Shown: positions 7,796-15,749 of the stretch, piece by piece
How the letters are laid out: the number at the start of each line of letters is the position of its first letter
Numbering within the stretch: the first letter of the stretch is position 1
Origin: Prevotella sp. UBA2755
GTDB taxonomy: Bacteria; Bacteroidota; Bacteroidia; Bacteroidales; Bacteroidaceae
DNA: 30,696 bases
Assembly (NCBI GenBank): GCA_002353225.1
Contig: DEJF01000036.1
Span: 39,404 to 70,099 of the forward strand
Direction of reading: 5' to 3'
Notes under the pieces: model-generated
Told to the model about the DNA's origin: nothing
The model's input: the letters and a program-made list of their open reading frames with translations, nothing else
The model's database searches: none
Position numbers and translations under genes: made by a program

Positions 7796-9361
7796 TTACA
7801 AATTACTCTCAACAATATTCAGCATCTTGAAAGTAGCCTTGATGGCTGCTTCCGTCTGGTCGGCATCCAAGCCACGGGTGCGGAGAAGTCCGTCATTATA
7901 ATGCCAAGTAATAACGGTCTGTACCAAGGCATCAGTACGACCACCTGGAGGGATGGACACCTGATAGTTAGCAAGAATAGGAAATGTACGATTGAGATAC
8001 TTCTTATAGATGTAACGCAGAGCCTTGACAAAAGCGTCATACTGTCCGTCACCTACCGCACTGCCATCATACTGCTGACCGTTAATTTCCACTTTTATAT
8101 TCGCTCCAGGTTTTAGACCATAAGCCGTTGAAACTACATAACTTATCAGTTTGACCTTATCCTCTGGCGCATCATGCTTGAGCACATCACTGACGATATA
8201 AGGAAGGTCATCTTGTGTCACAATCTCCTTCTTATCTCCCAGTTCGGTAATACGTTGAGTGACACGTTTGGTCTGCTCAGGAGTCAGTTCCAGTCCTAAC
8301 TCCTCCAGGTTCTTGGCGATATTCGCCCTACCGCTGTTCTTACCCAAAGCATACTCACGTTTACGTCCGAAACGCTCTGGCATCAGTTCATTATAATAGA
8401 GTTTGTCCTTGGAGTCACCATCGGCATGGACACCAGCCACCTGAGTGAAGACATTCTCACCAACGATAGGTTGGTTGGGGGCTACCGCAATACCACTGTA
8501 GCCCTCTACAAGTCGACTGATACCATTCAGTTTGTCTTCCACAATACCCGTCTTGGCATGGAACTGGTCTTTCAGGATTGCCTGTACACTTGCCATGGGG
8601 GCATTCCCACAACGCTCTCCAAGTCCATTGACTGTGACATGTAGTCCTTTTGCGCCACTTAATACGGCAGCCAGTGAGTTACTGACAGCAAGGTCATAGT
8701 CATTATGGGCATGGAAATCGAAATGTATATTGGGATAACGCTTGATCATCTTACGGAAATACTCGATGACCTGTAAGGGATTCATTACTCCCAGTGTATC
8801 AGGTAGCATAAAGCGCTTGATGGCACTTAGGGAAGCAAGCGCGTCCGTCAATTGATAGACATACGTCGGCGAGTCTTTCATACCATTACTCCAGTCTTCC
8901 AAATAAAGATTGACAGACAGTTCTCTCTCCGTAGCATACTGTACGGTATCCTTGATATCCGCAATATGCTCTTCAGGAGTCTTATGCAACTGATGGGTAC
9001 AATGTTTCAGTGATCCTTTGGCAAGCAGGTTAATCACCTTACCACCGCAATCGGCAATCCAGTCGACAGACTGATGATTATCAACAAAGCCAAGTACTTC
9101 TACCCTGTCTAACTTCCCTATTTGGTCAGCATAACGGCAGATCATCTTCACTGCCTCCTTCTCTCCCTCAGAAACACGAGCCGAAGCCACTTCTATACGG
9201 TCGACATTGACGTCATGAAGAAGCATACGGGCTATCATCAATTTCTCATGAGGAAGAAACGACACCCCGTTGGTCTGCTCACCATCACGGAGTGTCGAGT
9301 CCATAATCTCGACGTAAGGAAGGATACGTTGAGAAGCATTTATGCGTTCTGCTGTTCCCAT
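7796..9361 (-). CDS. Second 2-isopropylmalate synthase-like enzyme, possibly citramalate synthase
   Basis: A 521-residue acyltransferase of the HMGL-like/LeuA family. The catalytic TIM barrel has DSTLRDGEQTNG (21-32), metal ligands in FHAHND (216-221) and VNGLGERCGNAP. Residues from about 390 form the LeuA-type allosteric domain (VVSTAYGLKPGANIKVEING). It differs clearly from the LeuA in the same operon (LRDGEQTNG against LRDGEQVPG; RFMLPDTLG region). Because a bona fide leuA is already present, and LeuCD also act on citramalate, the likeliest role is condensation of acetyl-CoA with pyruvate to (R)-citramalate for isoleucine. A second isopropylmalate synthase or homocitrate-like activity remains possible. 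The start overlaps leuD by 22 bp. Confidence 0.8.
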   Translation of the reverse strand: MGTAERINASQRILPYVEIMDSTLRDGEQTNGVSFLPHEKLMIARMLLHDVNVDRIEVASARVSEGEKEAVKMICRYADQIGKLDRVEVLGFVDNHQSVDWIADCGGKVINLLAKGSLKHCTHQLHKTPEEHIADIKDTVQYATERELSVNLYLEDWSNGMKDSPTYVYQLTDALASLSAIKRFMLPDTLGVMNPLQVIEYFRKMIKRYPNIHFDFHAHNDYDLAVSNSLAAVLSGAKGLHVTVNGLGERCGNAPMASVQAILKDQFHAKTGIVEDKLNGISRLVEGYSGIAVAPNQPIVGENVFTQVAGVHADGDSKDKLYYNELMPERFGRKREYALGKNSGRANIAKNLEELGLELTPEQTKRVTQRITELGDKKEIVTQDDLPYIVSDVLKHDAPEDKVKLISYVVSTAYGLKPGANIKVEINGQQYDGSAVGDGQYDAFVKALRYIYKKYLNRTFPILANYQVSIPPGGRTDALVQTVITWHYNDGLLRTRGLDADQTEAAIKATFKMLNIVESNL

Positions 9362-9936
9362 TGCTCGATTTTATCCTTATTCTGAATGAGGAAATCGATA
9401 TCGTCCAATCCATTGATCAGACAGTGTTTCTTATATCCGTTAATTTCAAATTTCTCCTGTCTTCCTGTCGCTTTATTGGTAACAGTCTGGTTGGGCAGGT
9501 CTACCTCCACCTCCATCTTCGGATTCTGCTTGATACTTTCGAAGAGTTCGGAAAGAAACGACTCACTAACCACCACGGGCAGTACGAAATTATTCAACTC
9601 ATTATTCTTATGGATATCCGCAAAGAAGGAACTGATTACCACACGGAAACCATAGCCGGCAATCGCCCATGCAGCATGCTCACGACTGGAACCACTACCG
9701 AAGTTTTTTCCTGCCACGAGGATACAACCGCTATAGGTGGGATCGTTCAGTACGAAGTTCTTATTAATAGTACCGTCGGCATTGTAACGCCAGTCACGGA
9801 AGAGGTTGTCACCAAAGAAACTCTCCTCACGTGTCGTTGCCTTCAGGAAACGGGCGGGAATAATCTGGTCGGTGTCCACATTTTCCAAAGGAAGGGGCAC
9901 ACAGGTGGATGTTATAACATTGAATTTCTGTTTCAT
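9340..9936 (-). CDS. leuD: 3-isopropylmalate dehydratase small subunit
   Basis: A 198-residue LeuD. Characteristic stretches are PLENVDTDQIIPARFLK near the N-terminus, ILVAGKNFGSGSSREHAAWAI with the swivel-domain GSGSSREHA loop, and GFRVVISSFFADI. With LeuC it isomerises 2-isopropylmalate to 3-isopropylmalate in leucine synthesis, and can hydrate/dehydrate citramalate. The length is normal for the family. Its ATG overlaps the stop of the preceding lipoprotein gene as ATGA (9933-9936), and its end overlaps the next synthase by 22 bp, so translation is probably coupled on both sides. Confidence 0.96.
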   Translation of the reverse strand: MKQKFNVITSTCVPLPLENVDTDQIIPARFLKATTREESFFGDNLFRDWRYNADGTINKNFVLNDPTYSGCILVAGKNFGSGSSREHAAWAIAGYGFRVVISSFFADIHKNNELNNFVLPVVVSESFLSELFESIKQNPKMEVEVDLPNQTVTNKATGRQEKFEINGYKKHCLINGLDDIDFLIQNKDKIEQWEQQNA

Positions 9937-10451
9937 ATTAACCTTGTTTCGTTTATGAGCGAATCTATTGATTCGGGTACAACTGCCTTAAAAACCGATG
10001 ACAAATCTCCATTTCCCACATGAAGCGTTCCAGATTCACCGTCACAATGATACACATAGCCATTAAAGACTATTTCACTCTGTGAATACTTCAGCAATGT
10101 TTCGCTGTAACCACCAGAACAAGCACTCTTCTTCTCTTTTTTGAGTTCTATGTCCATACCATTCAAGGTGGTTTCTATCTCTGCCAGTTTGTTCTGGCAG
10201 TAGGTCTTCCGCAACAACACTTCGTCATAGGTGCTGACGGTGAAGACAGTCGTATCTGCACTGACCTCAATAGAGTAACTGCGATGATAGTCTGGAGGCA
10301 CACTCCTGTCGCCATATCGATAGACATATTTCGTGATTTTAACCTTCTTGTCTTGTTGGATATTCCTGCTAACATTTGAACAGGCAGCAACAAATACCAC
10401 TAACAGAAAGGCTAAAAAGAGCAATGTGCTATATAGAAAGAATTTGCTCAT
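9933..10451 (-). CDS. Unrecognised lipoprotein inserted in the leu operon
   Basis: I do not recognise a family. The 172-residue product has a lipoprotein signal: a hydrophobic stretch (FFLYSTLLFLAFLLVVF) followed by the lipobox V-A-A-C, with Cys24 as the lipid anchor and Ser at +2. The mature part is polar, with three further cysteines (TYCQN, SACSGG, YHCDG) and a likely beta-rich C-terminal half. It lies 12 bp after leuC and overlaps the leuD start by 4 bp (ATGA), so it is not a random passenger at the end of an operon but sits between the two subunits of one enzyme. An envelope protein here is unexpected; possible roles are unknown. Confidence 0.72.
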   Translation of the reverse strand: MSKFFLYSTLLFLAFLLVVFVAACSNVSRNIQQDKKVKITKYVYRYGDRSVPPDYHRSYSIEVSADTTVFTVSTYDEVLLRKTYCQNKLAEIETTLNGMDIELKKEKKSACSGGYSETLLKYSQSEIVFNGYVYHCDGESGTLHVGNGDLSSVFKAVVPESIDSLINETRLI

Positions 10452-10463
10452 CGTACACTGATT

Positions 10464-11843
10464 TTATGATAAAAAAACACGTGGATCTGTAATGACTCCT
10501 GTGACTGCTGCTGCGGCGGCTACTAAGGGAGAGCAAAGGATGGTACGACTGCCAGGTCCTTGACGTCCCTCGAAATTACGATTGGATGTTGACACACAAT
10601 ATTTACCTGCAGGCACCTTGTCATCATTCATGGCAAGACAGGCAGAACAACCTGGTTGACGAATCTCGAAGCCAGCCTCCTCCAACACTTTGTCAATACC
10701 CTCTTCACGAATCTGGCGGTCTACAGCCCATGAGCCAGGAACCAGCCACGCTATCACGTTGTCAGCCTTTTTGCGTCCCTTGGCAATAGCGGCAAAGGCA
10801 CGGAAGTCCTCAATACGTCCATTGGTGCAGGCACCAAGGAACACATAGTCGATAGACTTACCCAGCAGTTTCTCACCTGCCTTGAAGCCCATATAGTCGA
10901 GTGCTTTCTGGAAACCCGCTCCATCTTCTGAAGGGATTGCCTCAGAAATACCGATTCCCATACCAGGGTTTGTTCCGTATGTGACACGAGGCTCGATATC
11001 TTTGGCATCAAACACGAGTTCCTTGTCAAAGACCGCGTCATCACCACTCTTCAAAGTCTTCCAATAAGCGACAGCCTTCTCCCATGCCTCCCCTTTAGGA
11101 GCAAACTCTTTACCTTTTATATAATTAAAGGTCGTCTCGTCAGGAGCCACAAAACCGCCACGTGCTCCCATCTCGATAGAGAGGTTACAAAGGGTGAGAC
11201 GTCCTTCCATCGACATTTCTTTCACCACATCACCACTATACTCCACAAAATAGCCTGTAGCACCAGAGGTCGTCAACTGACTCATCAGATAAAGAGCGAC
11301 ATCCTTTGCGGTAACACCCTTACCGAGTTTTCCATTGATACTGATGCGCATCGACTTGGGCTTCTGCTGGAGGATACATTGTGACGCCATTACCATCTCC
11401 ACCTCACTGGTACCGATACCAAAGGCAACAGCACCCATCGCACCATGTGTGGAGGTGTGGGAGTCGCCACAGACAATCGTCATACCTGGCAGGGAGAGTC
11501 CCTTCTCAGGACCTACCACGTGGATGATACCGTTCGACTTATCCATCATACCATAATGGGTCAGTCCAAAGTCCTTGGCATTCTGCGCCAATGTAGACAC
11601 CTGCTTCGCCGATACAGGATCCTCAATGGGTTTGTCCTGATCATGTGTCGGTGTGTTATGGTCGGGCATACAATAGATATGGTCGGGACGGAAACATTTC
11701 AGTCCACGAGCCCTCATACCGTCGAATGCCTGAGGGGATGTCACCTCGTGGCAATAGAGACGGTCGATATATAACTGGGTGGGACCGTCATCTACTTTCT
11801 GGACGACATGCTTGTCCCATATCTTATCAAATAATGTGTTCAT
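10464..11843 (-). CDS. leuC: 3-isopropylmalate dehydratase large subunit
   Basis: A 459-residue LeuC of the aconitase superfamily, normal in length. It opens with TLFDKIWDKHVV, carries IVCGDSHTSTHGAMGAVAFGIGTSEVEMV, and has the cluster cysteines of the [4Fe-4S] site in FLGACTNGRIEDFR and in GCSACLAMNDD. The C-terminal SNRNFEGRQGPGSRT is typical. With LeuD it makes the isomerase of leucine synthesis. Its start overlaps the leuA stop by ATGA (11840-11843). Leucine and a possible citramalate branch would share this enzyme. Confidence 0.97.
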   Translation of the reverse strand: MNTLFDKIWDKHVVQKVDDGPTQLYIDRLYCHEVTSPQAFDGMRARGLKCFRPDHIYCMPDHNTPTHDQDKPIEDPVSAKQVSTLAQNAKDFGLTHYGMMDKSNGIIHVVGPEKGLSLPGMTIVCGDSHTSTHGAMGAVAFGIGTSEVEMVMASQCILQQKPKSMRISINGKLGKGVTAKDVALYLMSQLTTSGATGYFVEYSGDVVKEMSMEGRLTLCNLSIEMGARGGFVAPDETTFNYIKGKEFAPKGEAWEKAVAYWKTLKSGDDAVFDKELVFDAKDIEPRVTYGTNPGMGIGISEAIPSEDGAGFQKALDYMGFKAGEKLLGKSIDYVFLGACTNGRIEDFRAFAAIAKGRKKADNVIAWLVPGSWAVDRQIREEGIDKVLEEAGFEIRQPGCSACLAMNDDKVPAGKYCVSTSNRNFEGRQGPGSRTILCSPLVAAAAAVTGVITDPRVFLS

Positions 11844-13339
11844 GATTTCTTAAACTTATTGATACAATCAATATAAGCCTCGACAGAAGCGGTTACGATA
11901 TCCGTATTGGCACCGAAGCCATAGTAGATGCTACCATCATACTCCACTTGCATGTGTACCTTACCCACATCATCAGAACCCTTGGAGATAGCCTGAATGG
12001 TGAACTCCTTCAGCGTCATCTGCTTCATGATGATTTTCTTCAACGCCTTGATGGCAGCATCGACAGGACCATTACCGGAAGCGGCAGCCTCAAACTTCTG
12101 GTTACTGATATCAAGTCCGATAGAAGCGACACTCTTCACACCCTTACCAGTAGTAACCTGCAGGAAGTCAAGTTTCACGGCATGCGCCTCCGCTGTATCG
12201 GCACCGGCAAGCATCAGCACGTCGGCATCATTCACCTCTTTCTTTTGGTCGGCGAGTTGTAGGAACTTCTCGTAAATCTTATCAAGTTTCTCATCGCTGA
12301 CATCAACACCATTCACACTCAGACGGTGCTTCAAGGCTGCACGACCACTTCGTGCGGTCAGTACGATGCTGTTATCATCAATACCCACATCCTTCGGGTC
12401 CATAATCTCATAAGTCTGTACGTTCTTCAGCACACCATCCTGATGAATACCTGAAGAGTGAGCGAAGGCGTTACGTCCCACAATAGCCTTGTTAGGTTGT
12501 ACGGGCATATTCATCAGACTGGACACCATACGACTGGTAGGATAAATCTTCTGCGTATTGATATTGGTGTCAATACCCAGTGCCTTGTGACATTTCAGAA
12601 TCATGGCAATCTCCTCTAATGACGTATTACCGGCACGCTCACCAATACCATTGATAGTGACCTCTACCTGACGAGCACCGCCCATCACACCTGAGAAGGT
12701 ATTGGCTGTTGCCATACCTAGATCGTTATGACAGTGCGTAGAGATAATCGCCTTGTCGATACCGTCTACATGCTCTTTTAAATACTTGATCTTCTCAAAA
12801 TATTCCTGAGGCAGACAGTAACCTGTGGTATCAGGGATATTGACGACAGTGGCACCAGCCTTGATGACAGCCTCTACCACACGGGCAAGGTACTCATTCT
12901 CCGTACGACCGGCATCCTCGCAATAGAACTCCACGTCCTCTACGAACTTCTTCGCATACTTGACAGCAGCGACACCACGCTCAATGATCTCCTCACGGTT
13001 GGAGTTAAACTTATACTTAATATGGGAATCACTGGTACCGATACCTGTATGGATACGCTTGTGCTTGGCATACTGCAAAGCCTCCGCGGCAACATCGATA
13101 TCTTTCTGGACCGCACGAGTCAGCGCACAGATGGTCGGCCATGTGACAGCCTTTGAGATCTCAATCACCGAATTGAAGTCACCTGGGCTACTGATGGGGA
13201 ATCCTGCCTCAATCACATCAACACCCAGTTGTTCGAGAGCCTTAGCCACCTGAATCTTTTCTACCGTGTTCAACTGACATCCTGGCACCTGTTCGCCGTC
13301 ACGGAGTGTCGTGTCGAAGATAAACAATCTGTCACTCAT
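11840..13339 (-). CDS. leuA: 2-isopropylmalate synthase
   Basis: A 499-residue LeuA, first gene of the operon. It condenses acetyl-CoA with 2-ketoisovalerate. Visible are FDTTLRDGEQVPGCQL at the N-terminus, the substrate-side EAGFPISSPGD, the metal ligands in STHCHNDLGMA, and NGIGERAGNTSLEE. The C-terminal third is the leucine-binding regulatory domain, including KSVASIGLDISN and the metal/CoA-side GKGVKS region. Feedback inhibition by leucine is expected from the family. A strong promoter lies at 13387-13418, leaving a leader of about 40 nt with no evident leucine-rich leader peptide. Confidence 0.97.
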   Translation of the reverse strand: MSDRLFIFDTTLRDGEQVPGCQLNTVEKIQVAKALEQLGVDVIEAGFPISSPGDFNSVIEISKAVTWPTICALTRAVQKDIDVAAEALQYAKHKRIHTGIGTSDSHIKYKFNSNREEIIERGVAAVKYAKKFVEDVEFYCEDAGRTENEYLARVVEAVIKAGATVVNIPDTTGYCLPQEYFEKIKYLKEHVDGIDKAIISTHCHNDLGMATANTFSGVMGGARQVEVTINGIGERAGNTSLEEIAMILKCHKALGIDTNINTQKIYPTSRMVSSLMNMPVQPNKAIVGRNAFAHSSGIHQDGVLKNVQTYEIMDPKDVGIDDNSIVLTARSGRAALKHRLSVNGVDVSDEKLDKIYEKFLQLADQKKEVNDADVLMLAGADTAEAHAVKLDFLQVTTGKGVKSVASIGLDISNQKFEAAASGNGPVDAAIKALKKIIMKQMTLKEFTIQAISKGSDDVGKVHMQVEYDGSIYYGFGANTDIVTASVEAYIDCINKFKKS

Positions 13340-13386
13340 AATGATAAACTATTACCTTATTACTTTTCTTTTCCTTAAATTGGTTG

Positions 13387-13418
13387 CAAAATTACACTAT
13401 TTTCACCCAACCACCAAA
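13387..13418 (-). promoter_or_regulatory. Promoter of the leu operon
   Basis: Minus-strand TTTG (13415-13418), a 20-bp spacer and TAATTTTG (13387-13394) match the Bacteroidota consensus. The -33 box lies inside the left arm of the inverted repeat at 13414-13438. Confidence 0.78.
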
Positions 13419-13438
13419 TAAATCGTTACTTTATTTGG
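13414..13438. repeat. Perfect inverted repeat between leuA and the histidine-kinase-like gene
   Basis: CCAAATAAA (13414-13422), a 7-bp spacer, and TTTATTTGG (13430-13438). The arms are exact reverse complements and contain the -33 elements of both divergent promoters. The size and place suit an operator that could control both directions, but part of the symmetry follows from two back-to-back -33 boxes. Confidence 0.7.
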
Positions 13439-13465
13439 ATAAAATGAAATAATTTCATACTTTTG
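13434..13465 (+). promoter_or_regulatory. Promoter of the histidine-kinase-like/EFR1 operon
   Basis: TTTG (13434-13437), a 20-bp spacer and TACTTTTG (13458-13465) fit the consensus. The start codon is 35 bp beyond the -7 box, after an A/T-rich leader. Confidence 0.75.
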
Positions 13466-13500
13466 CATTTAAATTTTAAAACGAATACGATTTATATACT

Positions 13501-14997
13501 ATGAATAAGAAAGTATCCATATTACTATTAAGTATGACCCTTGGCTGTGTAACTATCAGCGCACAAGAGTCACAGAAGAGTGAATTACAGAAAAACGCAG
13601 AGGCCGCCCAGACCATTCCCGCCGCCCGCTACAACTATATCCGAGCCTACGAAGACTATGTCAGCAAGGGACAGATGCAACAAGGTATCGAGTGCGGAGC
13701 GAAAGCCGCATCACTCTATTCCAAAGACGGTCTCCACAAAGAAGCGTTTGAGTTGCTTCGCAATATCGACCAAGTTATTAATAATAATAAACAGAAGACA
13801 GGTGGCAACGATGCAGGACTGCACTATCTGGTAACCAAAGAACGCATGCAGATGTACATGAAGTTCAGAAAACCCGACAGTGCCAAGGAACAACTGAATG
13901 TAATGGAGGCGCTGGCTAATGCATCCAACGATGAAAAGGTAAAGAACGACCTGCTGTATAGCAAGGCTATTTATTATTACTCTTTCGGACTGAACGCACA
14001 GGGGGACGCTGTCTTCAAGGAGATGGCTAACAAACTGACAGCATCTAAGGAGTATGACAAGGTGGATGAGGTTTACAAGCAACTGATAGCCAATGGTCGT
14101 AAGAGTAATAATGCCAGCATGGTGGCACAGTCATATAGTAATTACCTGGCTTGGAAAGACTCTACCAATGCTTTGAAGCATGCCGACGAGATTGCGGCTC
14201 TGAAAAAGCAAATTGCCGATAATGAGGCATCCATTGAGGAGAAAGACAGTTCACTGACTACCCGTTGGGTGATTATCGTCGCTCTGCTGATCCTTGCAGG
14301 TGCCCTTGCCGCAGCCTTGGTGATAGGTGCCATTATCCTGCTCCGTTTTATCCTCCAGACGCGTAAGCAGAAGAAGATTATCAACTTAGAGAAAGACAAC
14401 AATGCCTTGAAGGCTAAGTTCATCAGCAATATCTCCGCACAGTTAGATCCCACCTTGCAAAAACTCGATAGCAGCAAGCCTGAGGTAAAGTCGCTAATGG
14501 AGTTCTCACAACATATCCAGACTCTTTCAGAACTGGAGAACTCGACAGACGAGATCGTATTGGAAGAGACACAGATTCCTCCGTTCTGTGAGGGGCTCAT
14601 GGATCAGATACGTGACAAGGTGAAGCGTGATGTGACCCTGAAAGTCAACGCACCTAAGATGACGATTGACATGAACAAAGAGTATGTGTCACATATCCTG
14701 TTGCATCTGCTGACCAATGCCGCAATATATACTCCAGAGGGTGGCACCATCTGGTTGGAGTATAAGAAACGTAGTGCCCACACCCACCAGTTCCTCGTAT
14801 CCGATACAGGATGCGGCATTCCTGAGGAGAAACGTGAGGATATCTTCAAGCCCTTCTTGGAGATCAGAGACTTGACGAAAGGTGACGGACTCGGACTGCC
14901 TATCTGTAAGCAGATGGCATTGAAGATGAATGGTGACCTCGAAATCGACCCTGAGTTTACGAAGGGAACACGCTTTGTACTCGATTTGCACTCATGA
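13501..14997 (+). CDS. Membrane histidine-kinase-like protein lacking the phospho-acceptor His
   Basis: 498 residues. A signal peptide or signal anchor (KVSILLLSMTLGCVTISAQ) leads into a helical, TPR-like periplasmic region (about 25-235), a membrane segment (about 255-283), a short coiled coil, and a C-terminal HATPase domain (about 395-498). The ATPase motifs are intact: N-box HLLTNAA with Asn406, G1 DTGCGIP (435-441) and G2 GDGLGLPIC (461-469). In the dimerisation helix, however, the place of the H-box reads FISNISAQLDPTL, so Ala313 replaces the phosphorylated His and Gln314 the adjacent Glu. It may bind ATP and signal without autophosphorylation, or partner another kinase. No response regulator is nearby. 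It overlaps the EFR1 gene by ATGA. Confidence 0.85.
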   Translation: MNKKVSILLLSMTLGCVTISAQESQKSELQKNAEAAQTIPAARYNYIRAYEDYVSKGQMQQGIECGAKAASLYSKDGLHKEAFELLRNIDQVINNNKQKTGGNDAGLHYLVTKERMQMYMKFRKPDSAKEQLNVMEALANASNDEKVKNDLLYSKAIYYYSFGLNAQGDAVFKEMANKLTASKEYDKVDEVYKQLIANGRKSNNASMVAQSYSNYLAWKDSTNALKHADEIAALKKQIADNEASIEEKDSSLTTRWVIIVALLILAGALAAALVIGAIILLRFILQTRKQKKIINLEKDNNALKAKFISNISAQLDPTLQKLDSSKPEVKSLMEFSQHIQTLSELENSTDEIVLEETQIPPFCEGLMDQIRDKVKRDVTLKVNAPKMTIDMNKEYVSHILLHLLTNAAIYTPEGGTIWLEYKKRSAHTHQFLVSDTGCGIPEEKREDIFKPFLEIRDLTKGDGLGLPICKQMALKMNGDLEIDPEFTKGTRFVLDLHS

Positions 14998-15749
14998 TAT
15001 TCTACTTTACAGGAACAGGGAATACCAGATGGGCGGCAGAGCAACTGGCTCTGTCCACAGGCGATGTGTTGCATTACATTCCTGACGAACTTAAAAAGGA
15101 ATCCTGCGACTACACCTTACAAGAGGGCGAGCGACTGGGTTTCTGCTTCCCTACCCATGGCTGGCAACCTCCCCGTATTGTCCGTGAGTTCATCCGAAAG
15201 GCAACATTCCGATCCACCTCTTATATATATGCGCTGACCACCTGTGGTGATAACATGGGACATGCCATGCGCATCTTCAATAAGGAGTTAGGACGACAAG
15301 GACTTCATACAGACGCCGCTTTTGCCGTGGTGATGCCTGAGTCGAATGTCTGTTTCTCTTTTCTGCATCTGGACACACCTGAACGGGAACGTCAGAAGAT
15401 TAACGCGGCAAAACAGCGCATGCAGCATATCTGTGAGGTTATTGTCAATTGCCAACGTGGTGTGGAGGAACTTGTCAAGGGCGCCATTCCCTATACCTAT
15501 ACCTATGTCATCGGAGGCTATTATAACAAGCACCTCATCACCGACCAGCATTTCTGGGTAGATGAGGAGGTGTGTGTCAAATGTGGACTATGCGCGAAGT
15601 TATGTCCTGTGAATGATATCCTGGGTACTCCGCCACAATGGAAGCATGACGGTTCCTGCACCAACTGCCTTGCGTGTTACCACCATTGTCCCAAACATGC
15701 CATCCATTGGGGAAAGATGAAACGGGGACAATATGTGATGAAAACCTGA
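14994..15749 (+). CDS. EFR1-type flavodoxin/ferredoxin fusion
   Basis: A 251-residue electron-transfer protein. The N-terminal flavodoxin-like domain has the FMN phosphate loop FTGTGNT (5-11), followed by GFCFPTHGWQPPRIV and YALTTCGDNMG. The C-terminal domain binds two [4Fe-4S] clusters: CVKCGLCAKLCP and CTNCLACYHHCP, both with full cysteine sets. EFR1-family proteins are common in anaerobes, and the physiological partner is usually unknown. It begins within the stop of the histidine-kinase-like gene (ATGA at 14994-14997), which implies co-expression with that sensor. It ends directly against the stop of yggS on the other strand. Confidence 0.9.
   Translation: MIFYFTGTGNTRWAAEQLALSTGDVLHYIPDELKKESCDYTLQEGERLGFCFPTHGWQPPRIVREFIRKATFRSTSYIYALTTCGDNMGHAMRIFNKELGRQGLHTDAAFAVVMPESNVCFSFLHLDTPERERQKINAAKQRMQHICEVIVNCQRGVEELVKGAIPYTYTYVIGGYYNKHLITDQHFWVDEEVCVKCGLCAKLCPVNDILGTPPQWKHDGSCTNCLACYHHCPKHAIHWGKMKRGQYVMKT

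Noticed and set aside
9361..10023. A 220-codon plus-strand frame opposite leuD
   Set aside because: It is covered by leuD and the lipoprotein gene and shows no family features.
13340..13386. Leucine-type attenuator leader peptide before leuA
   Set aside because: The leader is only about 40 nt, with no Leu-codon run and no terminator hairpin.
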